Source of the DNA: an uncultured Actinomycetes bacterium
GTDB taxonomy: Bacteria > Actinomycetota > Actinomycetes > UBA12327
DNA length: 37,932 bases
Assembly: GCA_903920865.1 (NCBI GenBank)
Contig: CAIXNN010000030.1
Location: 1 to 37,932, forward strand
Direction of reading: 5' to 3'
Below are positions 8,485 to 17,309 of this stretch, piece after piece. Both the position numbers and the translations under genes were made by a program. The notes below the pieces were generated by a model. That model saw nothing but the letters and a program-made list of their open reading frames with translations, was not told where the DNA came from and made no database searches. The stretch's first letter is position 1, and the number at the start of each line of letters is the position of its first letter.

Positions 8485-9267
8485 TTAGTTTTCTACGTTG
8501 CGGGCTTGCTTGGCTGCTCGGCGTTGGCGCTCAAGTTCTTCGGCGGCCTGCGGTGTTGGGGCTGTGCCACCAAGCCGGGCTGGAACCCACCAGCGGTCCT
8601 CAGCATTGCGGGGTTGATCTGGGTAGCGGTTTTGCAGATCAGTCAACAGGCTCTGGATCTGCTCTTTGACCCGCTGGGTGGCTGCATCGTGGTCTTCTCG
8701 CCGCTCAAAAAACATCGGTTCACCAACGGAGAGCAGGATCGGGGTCGGGTGGGTGGGAAATGCTGGCTTGCGAGCTTTTGTCCAAACCCGCTGGGAGCCC
8801 CAAATAGCAATCGGAAGAACCGGCACTCCGGCCGCGGCAGCAAGTGCGGTAGCTCCGGATTGAAAGTCGATGGGTTCAAAAGATCGGCTGACCGTGCCTT
8901 CGGGAAAAATTCCTATTAGTTCACCAGATTTAAGCAGACGAAGTGATTGCGCAAAGGATGCTGTTCCGGCGTTTCGATCGACACTGACGTGATGCATGCT
9001 GCGCATGATCGGACCCCCGATGGGGTTATCAAAGACTTCCTTTTTACATAAAAACCGAACCAGTCGCCCTTGTTCTCTAGCGGCAGCCCCGATAAATGTG
9101 AAGTCCATGTACCCGGTGTGATTGCCAGCAAGCACTGCGCCACCGGTTGCCGGGATATGTTCCGAACCAGCGATGTCCAACCTCAGGCGCAACGCCTTAA
9201 ACCCAAATCGGGTAAAGCCGATGATCGGTCCGTAGGTTCTATCAACGATGGGTTTGGCAGAACTCAT
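8485..9267 (-). CDS. 1-acyl-sn-glycerol-3-phosphate acyltransferase (PlsC-like)
   Basis: A 260-residue member of the PlsC/LPLAT family. It has block [10 protein letters not shown] (N-H-x4-D, the catalytic His-Asp pair) and block [12 protein letters not shown] (phosphate-binding E-G-T). Block II ([14 protein letters not shown]) and a block IV-like proline-rich hydrophobic stretch ([10 protein letters not shown]) are also in order. It most likely acylates lysophosphatidic acid to phosphatidic acid at the inner face of the membrane, although related actinobacterial paralogues act on other acceptors. The last 40 residues are charged and Arg-rich. The ATG overlaps the lipA stop (ATGA), so synthesis is coupled to LipA. 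No biochemical link between lipoate and this step is known. Confidence 0.85.
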   Translation of the reverse strand: MSSAKPIVDRTYGPIIGFTRFGFKALRLRLDIAGSEHIPATGGAVLAGNHTGYMDFTFIGAAAREQGRLVRFLCKKEVFDNPIGGPIMRSMHHVSVDRNAGTASFAQSLRLLKSGELIGIFPEGTVSRSFEPIDFQSGATALAAAAGVPVLPIAIWGSQRVWTKARKPAFPTHPTPILLSVGEPMFFERREDHDAATQRVKEQIQSLLTDLQNRYPDQPRNAEDRWWVPARLGGTAPTPQAAEELERQRRAAKQARNVEN

Positions 9268-10199
9268 GCCGAAGCCGCACGGGATTTTGCTTCTTGAGCT
9301 TGGTTAAACAGTCGACCGGCCCGATACGAGGAGCGCACCAGTGGTCCCGACATCACGCCGGCAAAACCGAGCTCCTCAGCAAAGCCGGCAAGGTAGGTGA
9401 ACTCAGTGGGGTCAACCCAGCGATCAATGGGGTGGTGACGCGCGCTCGGGCGTAGGTACTGGGTGATCGTGATCAGGTCGCAGCCAGCATCGTGCAGGTC
9501 TCGAAGGGCTTGCTCAACTTCAGAGATTTCTTCGCCCATTCCCAGGATCAGGTTGGACTTGGTAATCAGGCCGACATCACGGGCCTGGCTGATCACAGTC
9601 AGAGAGCGCTCGTAGTCAAAGGCTGGGCGAATGCGCTTGAAGATGCGCGGCACGGTTTCCAGATTGTGTGCAAAGACCTCGGGTCGCGCGTCAAAGACCT
9701 GACCGAGCAACTCCGGGCGAGCATTGAAATCGGGAACCAAAATCTCTACGCCACAACCGGGATTGAGTTCATGTACTTGTCGAATCGTCTCGGCGTAGAG
9801 CCAGGCGCCTTCGTCTTCGAGATCATCGCGCGCGACGCCGGTGATGGTTGCGTAACGCAGGCCCATCTTTTGAATGGACTCGGCCACGCGCCGCGGTTCA
9901 TCGGTATCGAGTGCTTGTGGCTTGCCGGTATCGATCTGGCAAAAGTCGCACCGCCGAGTGCACTGATCGCCACCGATCAGGAAGGTGGCTTCACGGTCTT
10001 CCCAGCATTCAAAAATGTTGGGGCACCCTGCTTCTTGGCACACGGTATGCAAACCTTCGTCTTTGACCAACGCGGTAAGCGCAAGGTATTCGGGGCCGGT
10101 GCGCAGGCGCGTCTTAATCCACTCGGGTTTGCGTTCGATGGGAACTTCAGAGTTGCGCACCTCAAGGCGGAGGAGTTTTCGTCCCTGCGGGTCAACCAT
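9264..10199 (-). CDS. lipA: Lipoyl synthase
   Basis: A 311-residue radical SAM enzyme that inserts two sulfurs into octanoyl groups on lipoyl domains. The auxiliary cluster ligands are Cys54, Cys59 and Cys65 ([15 protein letters not shown]). The radical SAM ligands are Cys80, Cys84 and Cys87 (CTRRCDFC), and the C-terminal RSSYRAG supplies the unusual serine ligand. Length and order are canonical. A GGGAG ribosome binding site is a few bases upstream. It sits in a minus-strand block with sucB, lpdA and lipB, whose lipoyl domains are its substrates. Confidence 0.98.
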   Translation of the reverse strand: MVDPQGRKLLRLEVRNSEVPIERKPEWIKTRLRTGPEYLALTALVKDEGLHTVCQEAGCPNIFECWEDREATFLIGGDQCTRRCDFCQIDTGKPQALDTDEPRRVAESIQKMGLRYATITGVARDDLEDEGAWLYAETIRQVHELNPGCGVEILVPDFNARPELLGQVFDARPEVFAHNLETVPRIFKRIRPAFDYERSLTVISQARDVGLITKSNLILGMGEEISEVEQALRDLHDAGCDLITITQYLRPSARHHPIDRWVDPTEFTYLAGFAEELGFAGVMSGPLVRSSYRAGRLFNQAQEAKSRAASA

Positions 10200-10217
10200 G
10201 ATCTCCCGCCTTCCGCG

Positions 10218-10952
10218 CTAACTCGTAGTAAATGGTGAAGCCGAACCAGCCAAGGCTGGTGGGTTCTGACTCAAGTCTAGATAGGGCTCATCGGAGTAGC
10301 TCGGTAGTGCCGAGTCTGTGGCGGTTTGCTCAGGGATCAGGGCGCTGATCCTGGCGGACTTCATGCGAGCACGGGCAAGGAAGGCCCGAATGAGAGCCAC
10401 TGCACTGATCAGAACAACCGCACATATGGCGGAAATGATGAAGTAGGTCTTGGCCGCCGCGCTTGGGTCAGTGGTGATTTGGCTAAGGCCGGTTTGACTT
10501 GCTGATTCTTGAAGGAAGCCGTTCAGGATGGAAACAGCGATGGCGGCAAAGATCAGATCAAGGATGAGGACAACGCTGAGTCGAATGCGTCGGTTTGTGA
10601 TGAAAAACGCGAGCGCGATGCCGATGATGCCTAAAAGGGTAAAGACTGCCCATGCGCCGGAGATGCCAGAGAGCGATTGAACAAAGGGAGCTGCCGTGGT
10701 CAAGTCGTTGGTGGAGGCGGCGGTTGTCGTTGTCGTTAACGCTGCAGCAGCACCTGGTCCCGCACTGGCGGAGGTGGCTGTTGCGGCGGCTAGATCAGTT
10801 GGTGTAACCGGCGCACTTGCCGTCAATCCATAGCCGGCATTGATCCAGCGGGTGAGTGCACCGAAGGAAAGCGAAGCTGTGGCAACAATGGCCAGCAGCA
10901 CGGCCAAGCGTGGGTAGCCAACACGGGGTAGTGCGCGCGTTGACGCAGCCAT
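10218..10952 (-). CDS. Four-helix membrane protein of unknown function between lipB and lipA
   Basis: A 244-residue protein that I cannot assign. It has a basic N-terminus and a first helix (about 17-34, LAVLLAIVATASLSFGAL) followed by TRWINAGYG. Next comes a long extracytoplasmic Ala/Thr/Ser-rich loop (about 45-90). Helices follow at about 98-117, 124-146 and 168-189, then a hydrophilic cytoplasmic tail. The layout resembles the actinobacterial 'Trp operon-associated' membrane proteins (TIGR02234), but I see no decisive motif. AGGAG lies six bases before the ATG. It is 35 bases downstream of lipB and 19 bases upstream of lipA, so cotranscription is likely. Confidence 0.75.
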   Translation of the reverse strand: MAASTRALPRVGYPRLAVLLAIVATASLSFGALTRWINAGYGLTASAPVTPTDLAAATATSASAGPGAAAALTTTTTAASTNDLTTAAPFVQSLSGISGAWAVFTLLGIIGIALAFFITNRRIRLSVVLILDLIFAAIAVSILNGFLQESASQTGLSQITTDPSAAAKTYFIISAICAVVLISAVALIRAFLARARMKSARISALIPEQTATDSALPSYSDEPYLDLSQNPPALAGSASPFTTS

Positions 10953-10986
10953 GCCTACTCCTTGGGTAATGGGTCCGCACTCGGAC

Positions 10987-11613
10987 TTAGATGAATTGAT
11001 TGATCATCGCTTGTTTCACGGGCTCAAGCAGGTCATTTATGCCAACTTTTTGCCCCAATTCGGCGCTAATTGTGCTGACTTTGGCATCAGTAATCCCACA
11101 GGCCACAATTTGGCTGAACCCAGCCAAGGAGTTGTCGCAGTTCAAGGCAAACCCATGCATGGTCACCCCTTTAGCCACCCGCACACCGATGGCAGCAATT
11201 TTGCGGGCGTTAGGCGAGTTCGGCTCAACCCAGATGCCTGTTCGACCTTCCACTTGTCCGGTCACCAGTCCAACCTGCTCGCAAGCTTGGATCAGGGCTG
11301 CTTCAAGTTTGCGCACGTAGGCCACCAAATCCAAGGGCATGGGTAAGCCCACGATCGGATACCCAACAAGTTGACCGGGTCCGTGCCAGGTGATGCGACC
11401 ACCGCGGTCAGTGTCAATAACGGGCGTGCCATCCATGGGTCGTTCAAAGTCTTGGGTTCGCCGTCCTGCGGTGTACACCGGATCGTGTTCAAGCAGCAGG
11501 ACGGTGTCTTCAATGAGTTGTTCAACGCGCCTTTGATGAAGTTCGCGTTGCAGGTCAAGTCCGTGTAAATACTCCACTGTTCCCGGTAGGTGGGAAAACG
11601 TTAAGGCGGACAT
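10987..11613 (-). CDS. lipB: Octanoyl-[acyl-carrier-protein]:protein N-octanoyltransferase
   Basis: A 208-residue LipB, the enzyme that transfers octanoate from ACP to lipoyl domains before LipA adds sulfur. Seen are [10 protein letters not shown], the signature [17 protein letters not shown] (70-86), Lys138 in [17 protein letters not shown], and the catalytic Cys172 in IVACGI. Length is typical. There is no Shine-Dalgarno sequence; a TAGGCT hexamer six bases upstream of the ATG, overlapping the stop codon of the preceding gene, suggests an internal leaderless promoter. Confidence 0.96.
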   Translation of the reverse strand: MSALTFSHLPGTVEYLHGLDLQRELHQRRVEQLIEDTVLLLEHDPVYTAGRRTQDFERPMDGTPVIDTDRGGRITWHGPGQLVGYPIVGLPMPLDLVAYVRKLEAALIQACEQVGLVTGQVEGRTGIWVEPNSPNARKIAAIGVRVAKGVTMHGFALNCDNSLAGFSQIVACGITDAKVSTISAELGQKVGINDLLEPVKQAMINQFI

Positions 11614-11625
11614 GTATCCAGCCTA
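11614..11625 (-). promoter_or_regulatory. Putative -10 element of lipB overlapping the upstream stop codon
   Basis: On the minus strand TAGGCT (11625-11620) is followed by GGATAC and the lipB ATG. Its first three bases are the TAG stop of the TIGR01777 gene. Confidence 0.45.
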
Positions 11626-12519
11626 GGACTGTTGGGTCAGAGCTACTCTGAAGGCTTCTTCGAAGGTGGGATGTTCAAAGGCAAAGCCGGCGTCCAGTAA
11701 GACCTTGGGCAGGATGCGAGCACTATCGATTGTTTCAGTAGCGAATTCACCTAGGACTATTTTCAAGGCGAAGGCTGGTACCGGCAAAACTGCCGGCTTA
11801 TTGAGCACTTTGCCCATCACAGCGGTGAGTTCGGCATTGGTCAGTGGGGTGGGTCCGGTGAGGTTGACCGCACCTTGGATGCTCGGGTTGGTTAAGCAAA
11901 ATTCAATGGCGGCAATTTCATCGGTCAGGGATATAGCTGACCAGTACTGCTTGCCAGTTCCCAGTTTGCCCCCGATGCCGGCTTTGAAGAGGGGAATCAA
12001 TCGCTTCCACGCACCACCATTGCCGGCGACAACCAATCCGGTGCGCAGGTGGACCACGCGAATGCCGGCTTCTTGCGCGGGCATGGTTGCGGCCTCCCAT
12101 TGCTCACATACCGTGGCCAGGAAACCGGTTCCTCGCGGTGAACCTTCATCCCTCATGCGATCACCGGTGTTGCCGTACCACCCGATGGCCGAAGCATTGA
12201 GCAAAACGGTGGGCTTGTTATCGAGTTTGGCAAGGGCCTGACTCAACACCGTGGTGGTGATAACTCGTGAGTCACGAATCTTTTGTTTGTAGGACTTGGT
12301 CCAGCGGTGATCGCCAACTCCGACACCACTTAAGTTGATGACGGCGTCGTAGCCCTCGAGTGCGGCTCCATCCCATTCACGCGTGGGGTCCCAACTGATT
12401 TCATTGGAGGCACTGGCAGGCCGGCGAACAAGGCGCACGAGGTCATGACCTTGATTGACAAGGGATGCTGAAAGAGCTGTACCGATCAGTCCGCTGGATC
12501 CAGCAATAGCTATGCGCAT
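11623..12519 (-). CDS. TIGR01777 family NAD(P)-binding epimerase
   Basis: A 298-residue extended SDR (SDR39U1/YfcH-like) of unknown substrate. It has an N-terminal dinucleotide-binding motif GSSGLIGTAL (8-17), then LVRR, DAVINLSG, NASAIGWYGNTGD and FATETIDSARILPKVLLDAGF at the C-terminus. An S...Y-x3-K-type triad is not evident in its usual form; the family typically has SAxGYYG near the active site, seen here as SAIGWYG. It is the Rv2216 equivalent and lies between sucB and lipB in the common actinobacterial order. Its link with lipoate metabolism is conserved context only. Confidence 0.88.
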   Translation of the reverse strand: MRIAIAGSSGLIGTALSASLVNQGHDLVRLVRRPASASNEISWDPTREWDGAALEGYDAVINLSGVGVGDHRWTKSYKQKIRDSRVITTTVLSQALAKLDNKPTVLLNASAIGWYGNTGDRMRDEGSPRGTGFLATVCEQWEAATMPAQEAGIRVVHLRTGLVVAGNGGAWKRLIPLFKAGIGGKLGTGKQYWSAISLTDEIAAIEFCLTNPSIQGAVNLTGPTPLTNAELTAVMGKVLNKPAVLPVPAFALKIVLGEFATETIDSARILPKVLLDAGFAFEHPTFEEAFRVALTQQS

Positions 12520-12566
12520 ACATCCATAGTCGCGCTACTTGAAGCAAAAAGCCACTTGAATGTTGA

Positions 12567-14396
12567 TTAGAGGCCTAATTCGCTTTCAAAGGATCCTTCT
12601 TCGAGACGGTTCTTGATTGCCACTAAGAAGCGGGCCGCGTCGGCGCCGTCCACGAGCCGGTGGTCATAGGTCAAGGACAGGTAGACCATGGACCGAATCG
12701 CAATCGACTCGCTACCGAATTCGTCGGTGATGACCATCGGACGCTTGACCACGGTTCCGGTGCCCAGGATTGCCGACTGAGGCAGGTTCAAAATTGGGGT
12801 ATCAAACATAGCCCCACGGCTGCCGGTGTTGGTCAAGGTGAAAGTGCCACCACTGAGTTCATCAGGGGAGACCTTGTTGTCGCGGGTTCGGGCCGCAATG
12901 TCAGTGATTTGCTTGGCCAGTGCGGGCAAGTTCAAGTCGCCTGCCGAGTGGATAACCGGGACCAGGAGTCCGCGTTCGGTGTCTACTGCGATCCCCAAGT
13001 GTTCGCCGTCAAAGTAGGTGATCGTGCCCGCTTCTTGATCCATGGTGGCGTTGACAACAGGGAATTGCTTCAAGGCTTCAAGGGCTGCTCGCGCGAAGAA
13101 CGGCAAGAACGTCAGCTTGACGCCTTCGCGGGCAAAGAATTCGTTTTTGGTGCGCTCACGCAGTTGAGCGATCCGAGTCACATCAACTTCTACGACGCTG
13201 GTGAGCTGGGCGGTGGTTCGCAAGGACTCCACCATGCGTTCGGCGATCACCTTACGAAGGCGAGAGACCTTTTCGGTGCTACCACGAAGTGGCGAGGCAG
13301 GCGCTGCGTGCTTAGGCGCTGCTGGCGCAGGAGCGCTGGCTTGCACTGGCGCAGCAGCTGCGCTGGTGGCCAAGTTTGCTGTGCTTGCTGTGCTACCAAC
13401 GGGAGCTGCGGCCGGACGCGAAGCGATAGCGGCTTGAATGTCTTGTTTGCGAATCCGGCCCCCCACTCCAGTGCCACCGACGGTGCTTAAGTCGATGTTG
13501 TTCTCGGCGGCAAGTTTGCGCACGATGGGGGTGACATACATATCCGCAGCTGATCCCTGGGTAGCTGATCCCTGGGCTGCTGGAGCCGACGGTGCTGCTT
13601 GTGTTGAAACAGGCGTCGGTGCTGCTGCAACCGGGGCTGCAACGGGTGTAACTGGCGCGACCGGTGCGGCTGCAATGGGCGCAGTCACTGGTGGTGCTGC
13701 AGCTGGCGCCGGTGTGGAGGGTGTAGCCGGTGCCGAGGGTGTAGCCGGTGTGGCAGGAATAGTCGCATTCGCATCGGTACTGATTTCGCCAAGAAGTCCA
13801 CCGACTTCGACCACGCCATCTTCGCCCACGGCGATCGAAATCAAGGTGCCAGCAACGGGCGAGGGGAGCTCGGTATCGACCTTGTCGGTTGAGATCTCAA
13901 GCAATGGCTCGTCAAGCCCGACGCTGTCGCCGATGTTCTTGAGCCATCGAGTAACGGTTCCTTCAGTAACACTTTCGCCCAATTGCGGAAGCAGCACTGG
14001 AACGGTTGATCCACTTGACGCCGGGGCGGCTTGAGCTGCTTGCACTGGGACAGCAACCGAGGGCGCCGGCGGCGTTTGAGGTTCCTGACTTGCAGCCGGC
14101 GTAATCACGGCAGCAATGGGAGCACCCGCTGGTGCAGCTGGGGCAGCAGCGGATTCATTCGCATCGCCAATGACAGCAAGTTGGCCACCAACTTCAACGG
14201 TGGCATCTTCGTCAGCGATGATTGAGAGCAGGACACCTGCAACCGGTGATGGAATTTCAGTGTCGACCTTGTCGGTGGAGATCTCAAGCAATGGTTCATC
14301 AAGGGCGACGGTGTCACCGATTTGCTTCAGCCAACGCGTGACTGTTCCTTCAGTGACGCTTTCGCCGAGTTGAGGCATTGTGACTGAGACCGACAT
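12567..14396 (-). CDS. sucB: 2-oxoacid dehydrogenase E2, dihydrolipoamide acyltransferase (actinobacterial SucB/DlaT)
   Basis: A 609-residue E2 core protein with two N-terminal lipoyl domains (about 1-77 and 131-205). Lipoylated lysines are Lys43 and Lys172, both in [11 protein letters not shown] long Ala/Pro linker follows, then a peripheral subunit-binding domain (about 287-323, [17 protein letters not shown]...GRIRKQDI). The catalytic domain starts near 375 and carries His579-x3-Asp583-Gly in DHRLVDG. It forms the multimeric core accepting acyl groups from E1. Whether it serves pyruvate, 2-oxoglutarate or both cannot be told. GAAGGAG precedes the ATG. lpdA, its E3 partner, is directly upstream; lipB and lipA follow. 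Confidence 0.95.
   Translation of the reverse strand: MSVSVTMPQLGESVTEGTVTRWLKQIGDTVALDEPLLEISTDKVDTEIPSPVAGVLLSIIADEDATVEVGGQLAVIGDANESAAAPAAPAGAPIAAVITPAASQEPQTPPAPSVAVPVQAAQAAPASSGSTVPVLLPQLGESVTEGTVTRWLKNIGDSVGLDEPLLEISTDKVDTELPSPVAGTLISIAVGEDGVVEVGGLLGEISTDANATIPATPATPSAPATPSTPAPAAAPPVTAPIAAAPVAPVTPVAAPVAAAPTPVSTQAAPSAPAAQGSATQGSAADMYVTPIVRKLAAENNIDLSTVGGTGVGGRIRKQDIQAAIASRPAAAPVGSTASTANLATSAAAAPVQASAPAPAAPKHAAPASPLRGSTEKVSRLRKVIAERMVESLRTTAQLTSVVEVDVTRIAQLRERTKNEFFAREGVKLTFLPFFARAALEALKQFPVVNATMDQEAGTITYFDGEHLGIAVDTERGLLVPVIHSAGDLNLPALAKQITDIAARTRDNKVSPDELSGGTFTLTNTGSRGAMFDTPILNLPQSAILGTGTVVKRPMVITDEFGSESIAIRSMVYLSLTYDHRLVDGADAARFLVAIKNRLEEGSFESELGL
13548..13577 (-). repeat. 15-base tandem duplication in the sucB linker
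   Basis: AGCTGATCCCTGGGT (13548-13562) is repeated with one change at 13563-13577, encoding two consecutive (A/T)QGSA units just before the subunit-binding domain. It looks like a recent in-frame slippage event. Confidence 0.8.
13720..13755 (-). repeat. 18-base imperfect tandem repeat in the sucB linker
   Basis: GGTGTAGCCGGTGCCGAG and GGTGTAGCCGGTGTGGCA are adjacent (13720-13737 and 13738-13755) and encode part of the [15 protein letters not shown] linker. Confidence 0.7.
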
Positions 14397-14460
14397 TGGC
14401 CGTGATGCTCCTTCGTGTTGAAAACTCTATGAAACTCAGATTACGCGCTTTCTGCCCATT

Positions 14461-15837
14461 TTAGGCGTGGGCGTGCAGGGGCTTTCCAGCCAAAGCAAGG
14501 TGAGCCTCACCCATGGCTTCGTTCTGGGTGGGGTGAGCGTGAATCAGGGAAGCCACATCTTCGGGGAAGGCTTCCCAATTGACGATCAGCTGGCCCTCTC
14601 CAATGAGCTCCCCAACGCGTGATCCCACCATGTGGATGCCCACGACAGGTCCGTCATTGACTCGGACCAACTTGATAAAACCGGTGGTAGCCAGGATCTG
14701 ACTTTTGCCGTTTCCGCCCAGGTTGTACTCGTAAGCGGTCACGTTGCCGGCTCCGTGGGCCTGTTCGGCTTGGGCTTGAGTTAGTCCAACGGATGCAACC
14801 TCTGGTTCGCAGTAGGTCACGCGCGGGATTCCACTTTCATCAATCACGCGCGGATTGAGTCCAGCGATTTCTTCGGCGACAAAGATTCCTTGTTGGAAAC
14901 CGCGGTGAGCCAGTTGCAAACCAGGAACGATGTCTCCAACAGCAAAGACGCCAGGAATATTGGTTTGCAGTCGTTCATTTGTCAGAACGAAACCGCGATC
15001 CATGCTGACACCTTGTTCGGCATAACCCAGACCATCTGTGCGTGGTCCGCGGCCCACGGCCACAAGCAAGTAATCGGCCTGCAGGCTTTCACCAGATTCT
15101 AAGGAAACAACGACGCCGTTTGCGTCTTGGCTGACACCGCTGAAGCGAACGCCGGTCTTGAAGTCGATGCCGCGCTTTCTAAAGGCGCGCTCGAGCGCCT
15201 TGCTCAACGATTCATCTTCGGCTGGCACCAAGCGGGGCAGGCCTTCAATGATGGTGACCTCAACGCCAAATGACTTCCAAACGCTGGCAAATTCCACGCC
15301 AATTACGCCGCCACCGAGCACGATCACAGACTTGGGAATTTCATTCAGATCTAAGGCTTGATCGCTAGTGAGCACTCGACCGGCGATTTCCAGACCAGGC
15401 AAACTGCGTGCATAGGAACCAGTGGCCAAAACGATGTTGCGACCGGTGTACTGCGCGCCGGCAACCTCAATGGTGTTTGGCCCAACCAGTGTGCCTTCGC
15501 CCTCTAGGTAGGTGATTGATCGTGATTTCACCAGTCCTTGAAGGCCCTTGTAGAGGCGGCCAACGACGCCATCCTTGTACTTGAGCACGCCATCAATGTC
15601 GATGCCGTTGAGTGTGGTGCTGACACCAAATTCAGCGGAGTCGCGCGCGGTGTCTGCAACCTCAGCAGCGTGTAAGAGCGCCTTGGTGGGAATGCATCCC
15701 TTATGCAGGCAGGTACCGCCGAGTTTGTCCTTCTCAATGAGTGCGACATTAAGACCCAACTGACTAGCTCTCAGCGCGCAGGCGTAACCGCCACTGCCGC
15801 CACCCAAAATGACGAGATCAAAACTGGTTTCTGACAC
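14461..15837 (-). CDS. lpdA: Dihydrolipoamide dehydrogenase (E3)
   Basis: A 458-residue flavoprotein that reoxidises dihydrolipoyl groups of E2 (and glycine cleavage H protein) with NAD+. It has the FAD-binding GGGSGGYACA (12-21), the redox disulfide Cys43/Cys48 in GGTCLHKGCIPTK, the NAD-binding VLGGGVIGVEFASVW, the second FAD segment FAVGDIVPGLQLAHRG, and the His435/Glu440 pair in HAHPTQNEAMGE. The start is GTG, supported by GGAGG seven bases upstream. It is the first gene of the minus-strand lpdA-sucB-lip block; a TATCGT hexamer at 15869-15874 (minus) is a weak -10 candidate in the 146-base divergent gap. Confidence 0.97.
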   Translation of the reverse strand: MSETSFDLVILGGGSGGYACALRASQLGLNVALIEKDKLGGTCLHKGCIPTKALLHAAEVADTARDSAEFGVSTTLNGIDIDGVLKYKDGVVGRLYKGLQGLVKSRSITYLEGEGTLVGPNTIEVAGAQYTGRNIVLATGSYARSLPGLEIAGRVLTSDQALDLNEIPKSVIVLGGGVIGVEFASVWKSFGVEVTIIEGLPRLVPAEDESLSKALERAFRKRGIDFKTGVRFSGVSQDANGVVVSLESGESLQADYLLVAVGRGPRTDGLGYAEQGVSMDRGFVLTNERLQTNIPGVFAVGDIVPGLQLAHRGFQQGIFVAEEIAGLNPRVIDESGIPRVTYCEPEVASVGLTQAQAEQAHGAGNVTAYEYNLGGNGKSQILATTGFIKLVRVNDGPVVGIHMVGSRVGELIGEGQLIVNWEAFPEDVASLIHAHPTQNEAMGEAHLALAGKPLHAHA

Positions 15838-15983
15838 TCAACTGCCTCCAAAGCACGGTGAGTTTGACACGATAAACTCAGTTGTTCTTATCCTTTCACC
15901 CCGCGTTACTTGCTTCTCACCCGCCTACCGGTGCGTGCAATAGTGGGGCTGGAGTTGCAGTTGGCTAGGGAGGGAGTCTTCGC

Positions 15984-16328
15984 GTGGGTCTATTTGGTCG
16001 GCGAAAGCCGCGACCAGTTGAGGGGTCGATGGATCGCGCCTCCGACCGGACCGATCGCGAACACCTCGAACGATTCCTAGCCGAACAAGAAGGGGTTGAG
16101 GCTTTCATCGAGCCTCGCACCACAGTGACCCAAACATCGGTGTTGCTGGTGGCGCGGACAGGTCAATGGACTCGGCGCCGGGTGCCAGATGAAGCGACGG
16201 CATTTGCGTGGGCGAAAAAGCAAAGCATTCCCTGTTATGACGCGAACCTGGTGGGTTATCCGCAACGAATGCGGGATTGGGATGCTAAGAAAGCTGCTGA
16301 ACGAAAGCGCTTGTTAGGCGATTCCTAG
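15984..16328 (+). CDS. Conserved actinobacterial hypothetical protein
   Basis: A 114-residue soluble protein without signal or membrane segment, starting MGLFGRRKPRPVE. The conserved-looking core runs EGVEAFIEPRTTVTQTSVLLVARTGQWTRR, then IPCYDANLVGYPQRMRDWDAK. I recall similar short proteins in many actinobacteria, with no function assigned. The GTG start has AGGGAGGG nine bases upstream. It is 42 bases before the oxidoreductase gene and divergent from lpdA. Confidence 0.75.
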   Translation: MGLFGRRKPRPVEGSMDRASDRTDREHLERFLAEQEGVEAFIEPRTTVTQTSVLLVARTGQWTRRRVPDEATAFAWAKKQSIPCYDANLVGYPQRMRDWDAKKAAERKRLLGDS

Positions 16329-16370
16329 GTTCGGTGTAACTGCGCCAGGAGCATCTGGAACAGTGGGACT

Positions 16371-17309
16371 ATGACTTCTATGTATGCGGTTGAACTGCCA
16401 AACTGGGGCGATGCAGATTTGTTGGAATTGAAAGAGCGTGAGCTTCCATCCTTTGGACCGCGTGAAGTGCTAGTAAAAATTGAAGCCGCAGGTGTGAACC
16501 CGGTGGATTACAAAGTCCGCGGGGGTAACTACTCGGCTGCGTTCAATGAAGGATTTCCGATGGTCCTTGGGCGGGACTTTTCTGGACAGGTGCTAGCCGT
16601 GGGTGCTGATGTCACAGCATTCAAAGTTGGCGATGCAGTTCTAGGAACTCTTCGGATGGCTCCACGGTTGGGCTGTTATGCAACCCACATTGTGGTCAGT
16701 GATTCGGCAATGGCTCTTCGACCAGTTTCGGTGGATGCGGTGCGTGCAGCAGCTCTTCCCGTTGCTGGCCTGACCGCTTGGCAAGCACTCGTTGAGATGG
16801 CCGGAGTTTCCGCTGGGCAGAAAGTGTTAGTTCAAGCTGCCGCTGGTGGTGTGGGACACCTTGTGGTTCAACTTGCCAAGTTCCTTGGCGCACATGTCAT
16901 TGCCACTGCATCGCCGCGCAATCACGACTTCTTGCGCGAACTAGGTGCTGATGAGGTTATTGACTACACCAGCGTGGCATTTGAAGATGTGGTGAGCGAT
17001 GTTGACGCGGTGATTGACTGTGTCGGCGGCGATGTGCTCGATCGCTCTTTGCATGTGCTCAAGGCCGGTGGCATTGCTGTCACGATGGCGGCCAGGCCGG
17101 ATCCGGAATTGGCAGAAAAGCTTGGCGTTCGCGTAGTGCTGATTTTTGTTCGACCTGATGCAATGCAACTTCAAGGTCTGGTTGATCTAGTAGCCGATGG
17201 GCGACTGCGCGTTGATATTGAAAAGACGTTTCCACTAGCCCAGGCAACCCAAGCCCACCTGCTTCAAGAAACAGGGCACGTGCGCGGAAAGATCGTCCTG
17301 ATCACTTAA
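16371..17309 (+). CDS. Zinc-free NADP-dependent quinone oxidoreductase-like protein (MDR superfamily)
   Basis: A 312-residue medium-chain dehydrogenase/reductase of the quinone oxidoreductase branch. The GroES-like N-terminal domain contains VLVKIEAAGVNPVDYKVR and MVLGRDFSG, with no zinc-binding cysteines. The nucleotide-binding motif is AAAGGVGHLVVQLAKFLGA, followed by GADEVIDYT and a C-terminal QATQAHLLQETGHVRGKIVL. It probably reduces quinones or alpha,beta-unsaturated carbonyls with NADPH; the substrate is unknown. The start could be 16371 or the ATG at 16380. It converges on pepA with a four-base overlap of the stops. Confidence 0.88.
   Translation: MTSMYAVELPNWGDADLLELKERELPSFGPREVLVKIEAAGVNPVDYKVRGGNYSAAFNEGFPMVLGRDFSGQVLAVGADVTAFKVGDAVLGTLRMAPRLGCYATHIVVSDSAMALRPVSVDAVRAAALPVAGLTAWQALVEMAGVSAGQKVLVQAAAGGVGHLVVQLAKFLGAHVIATASPRNHDFLRELGADEVIDYTSVAFEDVVSDVDAVIDCVGGDVLDRSLHVLKAGGIAVTMAARPDPELAEKLGVRVVLIFVRPDAMQLQGLVDLVADGRLRVDIEKTFPLAQATQAHLLQETGHVRGKIVLIT

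Noticed and set aside
15838-15983. Possible tRNA or small RNA in the lpdA divergent gap
   Set aside because: No cloverleaf, T-loop or strong hairpin is visible; only promoter-like hexamers.
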